64,000 bases of DNA from Marivita sp051251565 (GCF_051251565.1 NZ_JBPOFB010000001.1:434001-498000), one strand, 5' to 3'. Shown: positions 33,439 to 43,026, counted from the stretch's first letter. The notes: generated from the letters alone by a model not told the origin. Numbers and translations: made by a program.

Positions 33439-34730
33439 TGGAGGCACGGTCGATCATCGCAACGCTGCGTCGGGGGGACACCCCGGATGCAGACGCGCTG
33501 GGCTGGTTTGCCCAAGGGCTTGCTGATGGCAGCGTCACCGATGCGCAGGCCGGGGCCTTTGCGATGGGGGTTTGCCTGAACGGGTTGAACGATTCGGGGC
33601 GCGCGGCCTTTACGGCGGCGATGCGTGACAGCGGCAAGGTGTTGCGCTGGGATCTGGATGCGCCGGTGGTGGACAAGCATTCAACCGGCGGTGTTGGCGA
33701 TTGCGTCAGCCTGATCCTCGCGCCTGCGCTGGCGGCCTGCGGTGTGTATGTGCCGATGATCTCGGGGCGGGGCTTGGGCCATACGGGTGGCACATTGGAC
33801 AAGCTTGAATCGATCCCGGGGTTCCGCACCACGTTGAGCGAAGATCAGTTTCGCCATGTCGTGTCAGAGGTGGGATGCGCCATCGTCAGCGCCAGCGCCG
33901 ATATCGCCCCCGCCGACAAGCGTTTGTATGCGATCCGTGACGTGACGGCGACGGTGGAGAGCCTTGACCTGATCACCGCGTCGATCCTGTCCAAGAAACT
34001 GGCAGCCGGGCTTGAGGGGTTGGTGCTGGATGTCAAATGCGGGTCCGGGGCGTTCATGAAATCGCCCGATGACGCCCGTGCCCTGGCCCGTGCGCTGGTC
34101 GATACGGCCAAGGCCACGGGCTGTCCGACATCCGCGCTGATCACTGATATGTCACAGCCTTTGGCCCCTAGTCTGGGCAACGCGCTTGAGGTGATTGACG
34201 TGATGCATGTGTTGACGGGCAACGCACAGGGGCGGCTTGCCGAGCTGGCCATCGCTTTGGGCGCGACGTTGCTTGAGCAGGCGGGGTTTGAGGCAGGCGA
34301 AGACGCGGTGCGCCATGCGATCACCAGCGGACAGGCTGCCGAGACATTCGGCGCAATGGTCTATGCGATGGGTGGACCTGTGCGCTTTGTCGAGGATTGG
34401 GCACGGTTTCTGCCCGAAGCCCCGGTGATCCGCGAAGTGACAGCGCCCATGGCAGGAACAGTCACCGCCATTGACGGCGAAGCGCTTGGCCTGACCGTGG
34501 TGCGTCTGGGTGGCGGGCGTCAGGTGGAAACCGATGTGGTTGATCCGGCAGTGGGCCTCAGCGACGTGGTGCCGATTGGTGCCCGCCTTGCCAAGGGTCA
34601 GCCCCTTGCGCGCATCCATGCCGCGCGCGAGGCGCAGGCCGATGCCGCAGAAGCCGCTATACGCGCTGCGATCACGCTGGGCGGAGGGCCTGTGGTGGCC
34701 CCTGATCTGGTGCTGGAGCGGATCACATGA
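33438..34730 (+). CDS. deoA: Thymidine phosphorylase
   Basis: A 430-residue nucleoside phosphorylase that splits thymidine (and deoxyuridine) into base and deoxyribose 1-phosphate. The phosphate-binding motif is VVDKHSTGGVGD, with the family motif SGRGLGHTGGTLDKLESI. The active-site region KKLAAGLEGLVLDVKCGSGA and a C-terminal domain are intact. It overlaps cdd at its start and deoB at its end (ATGA). The products feed the next enzyme, deoB. Confidence 0.96.
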   Translation: MEARSIIATLRRGDTPDADALGWFAQGLADGSVTDAQAGAFAMGVCLNGLNDSGRAAFTAAMRDSGKVLRWDLDAPVVDKHSTGGVGDCVSLILAPALAACGVYVPMISGRGLGHTGGTLDKLESIPGFRTTLSEDQFRHVVSEVGCAIVSASADIAPADKRLYAIRDVTATVESLDLITASILSKKLAAGLEGLVLDVKCGSGAFMKSPDDARALARALVDTAKATGCPTSALITDMSQPLAPSLGNALEVIDVMHVLTGNAQGRLAELAIALGATLLEQAGFEAGEDAVRHAITSGQAAETFGAMVYAMGGPVRFVEDWARFLPEAPVIREVTAPMAGTVTAIDGEALGLTVVRLGGGRQVETDVVDPAVGLSDVVPIGARLAKGQPLARIHAAREAQADAAEAAIRAAITLGGGPVVAPDLVLERIT

Positions 34731-35935
34731 CCCGCGCCTTTCTGGTTGTGATGGATTCGGTTGGCATTGGCGGCGCACCGGATGCGGACCAGTTCTTTAA
34801 CAACGGCACGCCCGACACCGGCGCAAACACGGTTTTGCACATCGCGCAGGCCTGCGCCGAAGGTCGCGCCGAAGACGGGCGCAGCGGGCTGTTGCACCTG
34901 CCGACATTGTCCGCGCTGGGCCTTGGGCAGGCGATTGAGCTGGCCTGTGGACAAGTCGCGCCGGGGCTTGACGCTGTGCCCGCCGCGCGCTGGGCTGCCG
35001 CGACCGAAGTGTCGCGCGGCAAGGACACGCCGTCGGGGCATTGGGAACTGGCCGGTGTGCCGGTGCCGTGGGATTGGACCTATCTGCCGGACACCGTGCC
35101 GTCTTTTCCGCCCGAGATCACCGCGCGCATTTGCGCGTTGGCCGGAACCGATGGCATCCTTGGCAATTGTCACAGCAACGGGGTTCAGGTGATCGACAGG
35201 TTCGGTGCAGAGCATCTGCGCACCGGCAAGCCGATTTGCTACACCTCTGCGGACAGCGTGTTGCAGATCGCGGCACATGAAAAGGCGTTTGGCCTCGACC
35301 GGTTGCTCAGGCTGTGTGAAGAGCTTGCGCCGATGATGCATGCGCGCCGGATTGGCCGGGTGATCGCGCGGCCTTTTGTCGGGTCGGAGGGTCGCTTTGA
35401 ACGCACCTCCAACCGACGGGACTATGCGATTGCGCCGCCAGAGCCGGTGCTGAGCAATTGGGTGCAGGACGCCGGCCATGCGGTGATCGGGATTGGCAAA
35501 ATCGGTGACATCTTTTCCATGGCGGGCATCGACGCGGTGCACAAAGGGACGGATGCCGTGTTGATGGACCACCTTGCACAGCAGATCGACACCGCGCCTG
35601 ACGGGGCGTTGGTGTTTGCCAATTTCGTCGAGTTCGACAGCCTGTACGGACACCGCCGCGACGTGTCGGGCTATGCCTGTGCGCTGGAGGGATTTGACGC
35701 GGCGTTGGCGGGGCTTTTGCCACGGCTTCGGCCCGATGACCTGTTGCTCATCACCGCAGATCATGGCAACGACCCGACATGGATTGGCACGGATCACACC
35801 CGTGAACGGGTTCCAGTGCTGGTGTCCGGGGCGGGTGTGGGCGAAATTGGCCATGTCGACTTTGTCGATGTTGCGGCCAGCATTGCCCATCATCTTGGTG
35901 TGGTGTCAAAGGGATCGGGGCGGAATTTCTTGTGA
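34727..35935 (+). CDS. deoB: Phosphopentomutase
   Basis: A 402-residue alkaline-phosphatase-superfamily enzyme that converts ribose or deoxyribose 1-phosphate into the 5-phosphate. The metal and nucleophile region is MDSVGIGGAPDADQF ... DTGANT, and the C-terminal metal ligands include DHGNDPTWIGTDHTRE. PSGHWELAGVP is a DeoB signature. The start overlaps the deoA stop by 4 bp (ATGA), and the stop overlaps the add start (TGATG). No deoC aldolase is visible in the operon, so the pathway ends elsewhere. Confidence 0.97.
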   Translation: MTRAFLVVMDSVGIGGAPDADQFFNNGTPDTGANTVLHIAQACAEGRAEDGRSGLLHLPTLSALGLGQAIELACGQVAPGLDAVPAARWAAATEVSRGKDTPSGHWELAGVPVPWDWTYLPDTVPSFPPEITARICALAGTDGILGNCHSNGVQVIDRFGAEHLRTGKPICYTSADSVLQIAAHEKAFGLDRLLRLCEELAPMMHARRIGRVIARPFVGSEGRFERTSNRRDYAIAPPEPVLSNWVQDAGHAVIGIGKIGDIFSMAGIDAVHKGTDAVLMDHLAQQIDTAPDGALVFANFVEFDSLYGHRRDVSGYACALEGFDAALAGLLPRLRPDDLLLITADHGNDPTWIGTDHTRERVPVLVSGAGVGEIGHVDFVDVAASIAHHLGVVSKGSGRNFL

Positions 35936-36975
35936 TGGATGAAGAACAGCGCGACCGACTGAGCCGTCCGATGGACGAAGATCAGATCGACCGGATCACG
36001 CGTCTGCCCAAGGTCGAACTACACCTGCACCACGAAGGGGCGGCCCCGCCTGCGTTTATCCGGGGGCTGGCGCAGGAGAAATCCGTCAACCTTGAAGGCG
36101 TGTTCACGTCGAATGGCGGTTATGCCTTCCGCGATTTTGTGCATTTCCTGAGCGTTTATGAAGCCGCGACAAGCGTGCTCAAATCGCCCGAGGATTATGC
36201 GCGACTGACCAAGGCAGTGCTTGAAGAAAGCGCTGCAAATGATGTGGTTTATTCGGAAACCTTTTTGTCGCCCGATTTCTGTGGCGGCGGCGATGTGGGC
36301 GCGTGGCGCGAATACCTGCATGCGATCAAGGACGCCGCCGACGAGGCGGAGCGGGACCACGGCATCATCCTGCGCGGGATTGTCACCTGCATCCGTCATT
36401 TCGGCCCCGACAAAGCCAAAGCGACGGCGCTCTGTGCAGCGGAAACCGCAGGCGACTGGATCGTTGGGTTCGGCATCGCGGGCGATGAAATGAAGGGCAA
36501 ACCCAAAGACTTTGCCTATAGCTTTGACATGGCACGCGAAGCGGGATTGCACCTGACCGCGCATGCCGGCGAATGGGGGGGCGCGGCGTCTGTGCACGAC
36601 GCGATTGACGATCTGGGAGTCACGCGCATTGGCCATGGCGTGCATGCAATCACCGATTTGGCCCTTGTGGATAAACTTGTGGAGAACGAGATTGTCCTAG
36701 AGGTTTGCCCGGGTTCCAACGTGGTGCTCAACGTCTACCCGAACCTTGCCGTGCATCCCATTGATACGCTGCGGGAACGCGGCGTCAAAGTGACTGTCTC
36801 GACCGACGATCCGCCGTTTTTCCATACCACGATGCGGCAGGAATATCTCAACCTTGCCAAGACCTTTGGCTGGGACGAAGCTGTGTTTGCCGAACTTAAT
36901 GACACCGCCGCCCGCGCGGCTTTTTGCGACGACGACACGCGCGCGCGCGTCCTGAAACGACTGGAACGCATATGA
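35935..36975 (+). CDS. add: Adenosine deaminase
   Basis: A 346-residue zinc amidohydrolase that turns adenosine into inosine. The first zinc motif is KVELHLHHEGA; the catalytic HAGE is in LTAHAGEWGGA; the distal motif RIGHGVHAI and the final VSTDDPPFF supply the remaining ligands and the catalytic aspartate. The family is also used for adenine deaminase, so substrate choice rests on context. ATG at 35935 overlaps the deoB stop; a GTG at 35932 is possible. The stop overlaps upp as ATGA. Confidence 0.92.
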   Translation: MDEEQRDRLSRPMDEDQIDRITRLPKVELHLHHEGAAPPAFIRGLAQEKSVNLEGVFTSNGGYAFRDFVHFLSVYEAATSVLKSPEDYARLTKAVLEESAANDVVYSETFLSPDFCGGGDVGAWREYLHAIKDAADEAERDHGIILRGIVTCIRHFGPDKAKATALCAAETAGDWIVGFGIAGDEMKGKPKDFAYSFDMAREAGLHLTAHAGEWGGAASVHDAIDDLGVTRIGHGVHAITDLALVDKLVENEIVLEVCPGSNVVLNVYPNLAVHPIDTLRERGVKVTVSTDDPPFFHTTMRQEYLNLAKTFGWDEAVFAELNDTAARAAFCDDDTRARVLKRLERI

Positions 36976-37604
36976 CCGATCACCTGACCATCGTTGACCA
37001 CCCGCTTGTCCAGCACAAGCTGAGCCTGATGCGTGAGAAAGACACCTCGACCAAGTCATTCCGTCAGTTGTTGCGCGAAATCAGCCACTTGCTGGCCTAT
37101 GAAGTGACGCGCAACCTGCCGCTCACCACCAAGCGGATTGAAACACCGCTGTGCGAAATGGATGCGCCGGTGATCGACGGCAAGAAACTCGCGCTTGTGT
37201 CGATCCTGCGGGCGGGCAACGGGTTGCTGGACGGTATTCTTGAACTGATCCCGGCGGCGCGGGTTGGGTTTGTCGGGCTTTACCGCGACGAAGAAACGCT
37301 CAAGCCGGTGCAGTACTACTTCAAGGTGCCAACCCAGCTTGATGAACGGGTGACGATTGTCGTCGACCCGATGCTGGCCACCGGCAACAGCTCTGCCGCG
37401 GCGATTGACCTGGTCAAAGAGGCCGGGGCCAAGAACATCATCTTCCTGTGCCTGCTGGCAGCCCCCGAAGGCGTCGCCCGCATGAAAGAAGCGCACCCGG
37501 ACGTGCCGATCGTCACCGCGTCCCTGGACGATCACCTGAACGAGCTGGGCTATATCGTGCCCGGTCTTGGCGACGCGGGTGACCGGATGTTCGGGACGAA
37601 ATAG
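36972..37604 (+). CDS. upp: Uracil phosphoribosyltransferase
   Basis: A 210-residue enzyme that joins uracil to PRPP, giving UMP. The PRPP-binding loop is VVDPMLATGNSSAAAI. VSILRAGNGLLDGIL and the C-terminal YIVPGLGDAGDRMFGTK (uracil binding) are signatures. ATG at 36972 overlaps the add stop (ATGA). It is the last gene of the five-gene salvage operon. The same frame stays open right after its stop into a DUF6471 fragment. Confidence 0.97.
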   Translation: MTDHLTIVDHPLVQHKLSLMREKDTSTKSFRQLLREISHLLAYEVTRNLPLTTKRIETPLCEMDAPVIDGKKLALVSILRAGNGLLDGILELIPAARVGFVGLYRDEETLKPVQYYFKVPTQLDERVTIVVDPMLATGNSSAAAIDLVKEAGAKNIIFLCLLAAPEGVARMKEAHPDVPIVTASLDDHLNELGYIVPGLGDAGDRMFGTK

Positions 37605-37817
37605 CGGGGTACTGCCCTCCCTGAAATCCCACTGTTCAAGGCTGAGTTGAAACGTAAGGGGGTGACTTACGCCCAACTTGTTGAAAGGCTTGCTGATATT
37701 GGAATCAGTGAGAAAGAGGTGAACGTCGCCAACAAGCTGTCCCGTGGGAAGTTTTCGGCGGCGATTATGTTGGCATGTTTAAGCGCAGTTGGCTCAACGG
37801 TTTTACATTTGGAGTGA
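37605..37817 (+). pseudogene. DUF6471 domain remnant without a start codon
   Basis: Directly after the upp stop and in the same frame, 70 codons read RGTALPEIPLFKAELKRKG, then VTYAQLVERLADIGISEKE, VNVANKLSRGKFSAAIMLA and CLSAVGSTVLHLE before TGA. This matches DUF6471, a short domain that normally begins about 12-15 residues earlier with its own ATG. No ATG or well-placed GTG lies ahead of the domain here. It looks like a gene whose 5' end was lost when it joined upp, although start at a rare codon or reinitiation is not excluded. Confidence 0.75.
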
Positions 37818-38575
37818 TCGCAGGATTTCTCCTGACGCCTGCGTTAATCTTTGCCGCGATATTTTTTGGTATATCGCCAAGTGATTTCAGCCAGTCCAAC
37901 GACCAGCCCAATGGCGGCGAGCAAACAAACCCAGAGGATGATCGCTGGTGGCTGATCCGACGGGTTGTCTACATGGATGACACCGCTGCTCAGTGGGTTA
38001 TGATGTTTGCCACTATCTTCGCTGCATATCTTTTGTTGCGAACGCTGTGGACTACCCAACAGATGGCCGCAGACACTCAGCGCATTGGAGAAGCTCAATC
38101 CAGAGCGTACGTAACTTTTTCGGACGTGACTTTTTCTATAGTAGACGGCCCTTCCGCAAGAAAAATTAAAGTTAATGCGCTTTGGGATGTTTTGGGGCAA
38201 AGCCCCGCTCTCAGTGTTGCGATTGACATCAAAGCCGAAGCCTTTCCACAAAGCACTGAAGTTGATTTCAAGAAGTCTTTGGGAGAACGCAGCACGTCTC
38301 GCGACTATGGAAACGTCGAGCGGCGCAAAATCGGAACAGTTGATGTCGATCTTGATGTGTTGGAAAAAGACTTTATCGACGGGAAGGCTTTCTGGCTTCT
38401 TTTCTACCTCGAATATAAAGACGTTTTCGGGTCCGCATTCTACTACAGCGAAAAAATAAAACTCACCCCGACGCGCAAAGACCAACGGGCTTTTATGCAG
38501 AACAATGTCTTGAACGGGGTTCGCATCAACAGCGAAGGCATCTGGGGCAAGATTGAAGACAAGAGCAACCAGTAA
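37775..38575 (+). CDS. Two-helix membrane protein in AT-richer insert, unknown function
   Basis: A 266-residue protein. The first helix is GVIAGFLLTPALIFAAIFFG and the second is WVMMFATIFAAYLLL. A charged motif, TTQQMAADTQRIGEAQSRAY, follows; it is shared by hypothetical proteins often found in accessory regions of Rhodobacteraceae. The remaining 170 residues form a soluble beta-rich domain. The base composition is visibly richer in A and T than its neighbours. The ATG at 37775 lies inside the DUF6471 remnant, in another frame, and its ribosome-binding site is poor. It is probably horizontally acquired. Confidence 0.7.
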   Translation: MFKRSWLNGFTFGVIAGFLLTPALIFAAIFFGISPSDFSQSNDQPNGGEQTNPEDDRWWLIRRVVYMDDTAAQWVMMFATIFAAYLLLRTLWTTQQMAADTQRIGEAQSRAYVTFSDVTFSIVDGPSARKIKVNALWDVLGQSPALSVAIDIKAEAFPQSTEVDFKKSLGERSTSRDYGNVERRKIGTVDVDLDVLEKDFIDGKAFWLLFYLEYKDVFGSAFYYSEKIKLTPTRKDQRAFMQNNVLNGVRINSEGIWGKIEDKSNQ

Positions 38576-38699
38576 CGCCTTAATCACCGCTCAGCACCCC
38601 GCCGAAGCTTGGTGCGTTTGATACATAAGGCCGCGAAATAGACCTTTACACTCAAAAGTTGGGCAGGCAGTCTCGATGGACATCTGTGGGGACAGAGAC

Positions 38700-39374
38700 A
38701 TGACAAGACGTATCTTGACCGCCGTGGCCCTTGTGGCCGCAGGTTTTCTTTTGGCACCGGCCGCGTCGGCGCAGGGGTTGCAGGTTGGGCCACCGGCCGA
38801 GCTGCCGCCAGCCAGCTTTGACGGGCGACAATATGTTGACAGCCGAGGATGTGTCTATGTGCGCGCCGGAGTGGACGGGGCGGTCAACTGGGTGCCGCGC
38901 GTGTCGCAGGATCGCAGGTTGATTTGCGGTCAAACGCCAAGCCTGTCGCGGCCGCAGACCATCACCGCTGCTGCACAGCCCGCGCCGGTGATCATCACGC
39001 CGGAGCCCGTGGTCACTGCGCCTGTTCGCACGGTGCGCGCGCAGGCCGCCGCACCGCGACAGGTGGGTGCCCAGCCACGTCAGATTGCGCAGACCCATCA
39101 GACCGTGCAGCACCGGCCGCAGGTCCGGGAGGAACGGATTGTGCCCAAGCATGTCTACGATTCGCAGGGTGATACGCTGATCGCGGTGCCCAAGGGCTAT
39201 CAACCCGCTTGGGACGATGATCGCCTGAACCCGCACCGGGCCCATATGACCCGTCAGGGCCATGCGGCCACGCAGCAGGTCTGGAGCAATACTGTCCCGC
39301 GCAGGCTGTTGACCAAGGATCAGAAGATCAAAGAGCCAGTGATCGTTGGACGCGGCAAGGGTCTTGGCCACTGA
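38700..39374 (+). CDS. Exported basic protein, unknown function
   Basis: A 224-residue protein with a signal peptide (MTRRILTAVALVAAGFLLAP, then AASAQG). The first folded stretch (FDGRQYVDSRGCVYVRAGVD, then LICGQ) carries two cysteines. A Gln/Pro/Ala-rich linker with His follows (about 90-150). The C-terminal part (KHVYDSQGDTLIAVPKGYQP) is probably structured. Similar proteins occur in Rhodobacteraceae near cell-wall genes, but I cannot name it. ATG at 38700 has GGGGACAGAGAC upstream. Confidence 0.7.
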   Translation: MTRRILTAVALVAAGFLLAPAASAQGLQVGPPAELPPASFDGRQYVDSRGCVYVRAGVDGAVNWVPRVSQDRRLICGQTPSLSRPQTITAAAQPAPVIITPEPVVTAPVRTVRAQAAAPRQVGAQPRQIAQTHQTVQHRPQVREERIVPKHVYDSQGDTLIAVPKGYQPAWDDDRLNPHRAHMTRQGHAATQQVWSNTVPRRLLTKDQKIKEPVIVGRGKGLGH

Positions 39375-40400
39375 TCATTCGCCGCAGATCCCCTGAAGGC
39401 GCAGCCAGTCTGCGTCGCTCAGAACGGGGCGTGGTTGCAGCCCGATCATTGGGTCGCCCTCGATCAGGGGCAGGGTGGTTTCGCCTGTGATATCCACTGC
39501 GTAGGCGTAGGGCGTGGTGCGCAGTTCGGCCATCTCGAAGCCTGCGATGATCACCTCATCAGACAGATGCACTGGCATGCGCGTCAAAAGAAATTCGCTG
39601 TAGTGTTCCAGATCGGCATCGGCCATCTGGCCCGTGGTGAGCAGACGCAGGCTTGACCATAGCCCGGTTTCGATCAGCATTTCTTCCAGTGGATCTTGCG
39701 TGAGGGCGCGCAGGCGTTCGGTCAGGATATAGCCTGCGGTGACGTCCGGTTCTTCCGGGTCTTCGACCAGAGAGCGGTTCAGCAGGATGCGCCCACCGGG
39801 CAAATGAGCGGTTTCGGCCACACCTGCGGGCAAGACCACCAAAGCACCGCGTTGCGCCGGTCCGAGCACGCGCGATGCCAGACGGCGCAGCGGTTCGCGG
39901 GCGTCGCGTGTCATGCAGGCCTGCCCCGAAATGCGGGTGATTTGCGCCAGCAGAGCATCGCCGATCTCGTTGCGTTTGACGGCGGGCACCACCTGGACCG
40001 TGTGCCGCAAGAGCGCGTCTGGCAGCCAGAACACGATTGTCCCAACCACAGTCGCGGCAATCGCCCCGGTGATCCAGAACCGCAGCTTGCCGGGTTTGGG
40101 ACGGCTTCTGTCGATGGCCGACCGTACCTGTTCGATGGCGTCGATCATGTCGGCGCTTTTGTCGTCGAATTCGAGCGTTTCGCCGGGATCGCCATCGGGG
40201 TGGTAGATCGCCGGATGCTGGCCTTTGTTGGCACGCGCCACAGCCGCAATCGACCAATGCGCCAACACGTTGCCACGCAGATCAAGGATCGTCAGCGAGG
40301 CGTCGCCCAAGGACACGATCACGTCCTTGCGCTGGTCGCCGGGCGTTGCGCGCCAGACGCCTTCGGCCTCAAGCCGTTGAAACTCCTTCAGCGCTGTCAT
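39375..40400 (-). CDS. Single-helix membrane protein, unknown function
   Basis: A 341-residue protein. The N-terminal cytoplasmic domain (DVIVSLGDASLTILDLRGNV) may bind a ligand. One membrane helix (FWITGAIAATVVGTIVFWLP) follows at about 108-127. The C-terminal periplasmic domain (GALVVLPAGVAETAHLPGGR, ILLNRSLVEDPEEPD) resembles the catalytic frame of M48-type peptidases but lacks an HExxH motif. It is convergent with the previous gene, their stop codons being adjacent. ATG at 40400. Confidence 0.7.
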   Translation of the reverse strand: MTALKEFQRLEAEGVWRATPGDQRKDVIVSLGDASLTILDLRGNVLAHWSIAAVARANKGQHPAIYHPDGDPGETLEFDDKSADMIDAIEQVRSAIDRSRPKPGKLRFWITGAIAATVVGTIVFWLPDALLRHTVQVVPAVKRNEIGDALLAQITRISGQACMTRDAREPLRRLASRVLGPAQRGALVVLPAGVAETAHLPGGRILLNRSLVEDPEEPDVTAGYILTERLRALTQDPLEEMLIETGLWSSLRLLTTGQMADADLEHYSEFLLTRMPVHLSDEVIIAGFEMAELRTTPYAYAVDITGETTLPLIEGDPMIGLQPRPVLSDADWLRLQGICGE

Positions 40401-40471
40401 GCGGGCTGCTCTGCCTCATTCATTGAACGCAACGGTACACCCGCAGAAGATTTCGCGCAATGCGTGAGCTG

Positions 40472-42100
40472 CTACAGGGATTTTGCCCGCTCTCGGAGCT
40501 GGAATTTCTGGATTTTTCCAGTCGATGTTTTGGGAAGGTCTTCGAACACAACTGTTTTTGGGGTTTTAAACCCGGCCAGCCGCGCCCGGGCAAAAGCGAT
40601 CAGCTCTTCTGCGGTGGCGCTGTGATTGCCTTTGAGTTCGACAAAGGCGCAGGGCACTTCGCCCCATTTGTCGTCCGGCTTGGCCACCACGGCACACAGC
40701 AGCACGGCATCATGCGCCATCAGGCAGCCTTCAACCTCGACCGAGCTGATGTTCTCGCCGCCCGAGATGATGATGTCCTTTGCGCGGTCGGCGATCTGCA
40801 CATAGGTGTCGGGGTGCATCACCGCGATATCGCCCGAATGGAAATGCCCCCCGGCAAACGCCTCTTCAGTGGCTTTGGGGTTCTTTAGATAGCCCTTCAT
40901 CACCGCATTGCCGCGAATGACGATTTGGCCTTGCGTGGTGCCGTCGCGGGGCACAGGGGTGCCTGCATCGTCCAGCACGTCGATCTTTTCCATCATCGGG
41001 AAGGCCACGCCCTGGCGGGCCTTGATGGCGGATTTGGCATCCTGGGTCATTCCGTCCCACGCCGCGCTGTTCCAGACACATTCCGTGACATGGCCGTAGG
41101 TTTCGGTCAGGCCGTAGACCTGCATCACGTCAAAGCCCAGGTCGCCGATCTTGGCCAGCGTGGCCGGGGCGGGGGGCGCGCCTGCGGTATAGACTTTGAC
41201 CAGATGGTCAAACGTCCGACGCTCGGACGGGTCAGAGTTCACGAGCATGTTCAGGACGATGGGTGCGCCGCCGAAATGGGTCACGCCTTCGTCGGCAATC
41301 GCGTCATAGATTGCTTTGGCGCTGACATCGCGGCAGCAGACAACTGTGCCGCCCAGAAGCGGCATCATCCATGTGTGGTTCCAGCCATTGCAGTGGAACA
41401 GCGGCACAATGGTCATGTATTTGGGCCGCAACGACATTTCCCAGCTCACGGCGGTGCCCATCGTCATCAGGTATGCGCCCCGGTGGTGGTAGACCACGCC
41501 TTTGGGCCGCCCCGTGGTGCCAGAGGTGTAGTTGAGCGCGAGGCTTTCCCATTCGTCGTCGGGCATGATCCACGCGAAATCGGGATCAGCGTCTGCGAGC
41601 ACGTCTTCGTATTCGGGATAATCGCTTGCGGCGTTCACGCCTTCATGCGGGTCTGCGACCTCGATCACCTTGGGGGCGGGGCCGTCCATGCGGTCGATGG
41701 CTTCGGCCAGAACAGGCAGGAATTGCGGATCGCACAGCACGACCTTTGCTTCGCCGTGGTCGAGGATATAGGCAATGGTATCAATATCAAGCCGGGTGTT
41801 GATTGTGTTGAGCACGGCACCGCAGGCGGGCACGCCAAAATGTGCTTCGGCCTGTGCGGGGATGTTGGGCAAGATCGTTGCCACCACATCACCGGGTTTT
41901 ACACCCATCGCCGCCAGTGCAGAGGCCAGCCGCGTCACGCGGTCGTGATAGTCGCGGTAGGTCTTGCGGTGAGGTCCGTGGATCACAGCGAGTGTGTCGG
42001 GAAACACCTGTGCGGCGCGTTGCAGATGCGACAGCGGTGTCAGAGGCACATAATTTGCGGCCCGTTTCTCAAGCCCGGTTTCATCCCGCATCCAGCCCAT
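40472..42100 (-). CDS. AMP-binding acyl-CoA synthetase (DmdB/FadD-like)
   Basis: A 542-residue acyl-CoA ligase. The P-loop is YTSGTTGRPKGVVYHH, the adenine motif VYGLTETYGH, and the C-terminal motifs are SGGENISSVEVEG and the catalytic lysine region LPKTSTGKIQKFQLRE. It activates a fatty or short acyl acid with ATP and CoA. Its N-terminus resembles medium-chain and methylmercaptopropionate-CoA ligases (DmdB) of roseobacters, but substrate cannot be read from sequence. ATG at 42100 has GGGAGGATGCAAC. It stands alone on this strand, divergent from the sulfotransferase gene. Confidence 0.9.
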   Translation of the reverse strand: MGWMRDETGLEKRAANYVPLTPLSHLQRAAQVFPDTLAVIHGPHRKTYRDYHDRVTRLASALAAMGVKPGDVVATILPNIPAQAEAHFGVPACGAVLNTINTRLDIDTIAYILDHGEAKVVLCDPQFLPVLAEAIDRMDGPAPKVIEVADPHEGVNAASDYPEYEDVLADADPDFAWIMPDDEWESLALNYTSGTTGRPKGVVYHHRGAYLMTMGTAVSWEMSLRPKYMTIVPLFHCNGWNHTWMMPLLGGTVVCCRDVSAKAIYDAIADEGVTHFGGAPIVLNMLVNSDPSERRTFDHLVKVYTAGAPPAPATLAKIGDLGFDVMQVYGLTETYGHVTECVWNSAAWDGMTQDAKSAIKARQGVAFPMMEKIDVLDDAGTPVPRDGTTQGQIVIRGNAVMKGYLKNPKATEEAFAGGHFHSGDIAVMHPDTYVQIADRAKDIIISGGENISSVEVEGCLMAHDAVLLCAVVAKPDDKWGEVPCAFVELKGNHSATAEELIAFARARLAGFKTPKTVVFEDLPKTSTGKIQKFQLRERAKSL

Positions 42101-42204
42101 GTTGCATCCTCCCAAAGCACGTACGATCTTCGACATAGCGCAGCTTTTGCGCTTTGGAAAAGCAAATCCTTGCGTTGGGGCAGGGGTGATGGCACCTCAT
42201 TGGC

Positions 42205-42855
42205 ATGATCATCTCTCCGGCGCGGGCCTTCATCTTTGTGCACATCCCCAAGACCGGGGGAACGTCGCTGGCGCTGGCGCTTGAGGACCGGGCGCACCGG
42301 GATGACATTTTGATTGGTGACACCCCCAAGGCGGTCAAGCGCAGGGGCCGGGTGAAACAGCTGCGCGCCAAGGGGCGGTTGTGGAAGCACAGCACGCTGG
42401 CGGATATTGACGGGGTTCTGTCCCCGTCGGAGCTGGAGGCGATGTTTGTCTTTACGCTGGTGCGCAATCCGTGGGACCGCATGGTCAGTTATTACCACTG
42501 GCTTGCGGTGCAAGAGTTCGACCATCCTGCGGTGACGCTGGCCAAAGCCGAAACGTTTGAGGGCTTTGTGCTGCATCCGCAGACGGATGCCAGCCTGCGG
42601 GCCTTTCCCTATGCGCGCTATGTCACGGATGCGGATGGTGTGTGCCGTGCGTCGGCCTTTGTGCGGCTTGAGTGTCTGGCGCAGGATTTGGCCCCGGTGG
42701 AGGCGCATCTGGGGTTTCGCCTGACGCTACCGCACGCCAACGCGTCTGCGCGGCCGCGCGATTACCGAACCGCCTATTCCGACCGGTCCGCGCAGGCCGT
42801 GGCCGAGATGTGCGCCCAGGATATCGCGCAGTTCGGGTATCAGTTTGATGCCTGA
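42205..42855 (+). CDS. Sulfotransferase family 2 domain protein
   Basis: A 216-residue protein with the PAPS 5'-phosphosulfate loop FIFVHIPKTGGTSLALALED and the 3'-phosphate motif FTLVRNPWDRMVSYYHW. This places it in the sulfotransferase 2 family, which sulfates carbohydrates or surface glycans. Rhodobacteraceae carry several such genes. It has no signal peptide. ATG at 42205 has a weak ribosome-binding site. The role and acceptor are unknown. Confidence 0.85.
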   Translation: MIISPARAFIFVHIPKTGGTSLALALEDRAHRDDILIGDTPKAVKRRGRVKQLRAKGRLWKHSTLADIDGVLSPSELEAMFVFTLVRNPWDRMVSYYHWLAVQEFDHPAVTLAKAETFEGFVLHPQTDASLRAFPYARYVTDADGVCRASAFVRLECLAQDLAPVEAHLGFRLTLPHANASARPRDYRTAYSDRSAQAVAEMCAQDIAQFGYQFDA

Positions 42856-43026
42856 TTTTTGAGCATAGGACTTTGGAGTGCTTATGAAGCGGGCGCGGCG
42901 CGGGTTAATGCTGCGTTGCGGCATTGTCGTTTACACGGAGTTAAGACCTCTGGCTTAGGCTGATCACACCGCCCGACAGAGGCGGATTGCGTCACAGGGA
43001 GGACACTTGCAAAAGGAGTACTCCCC

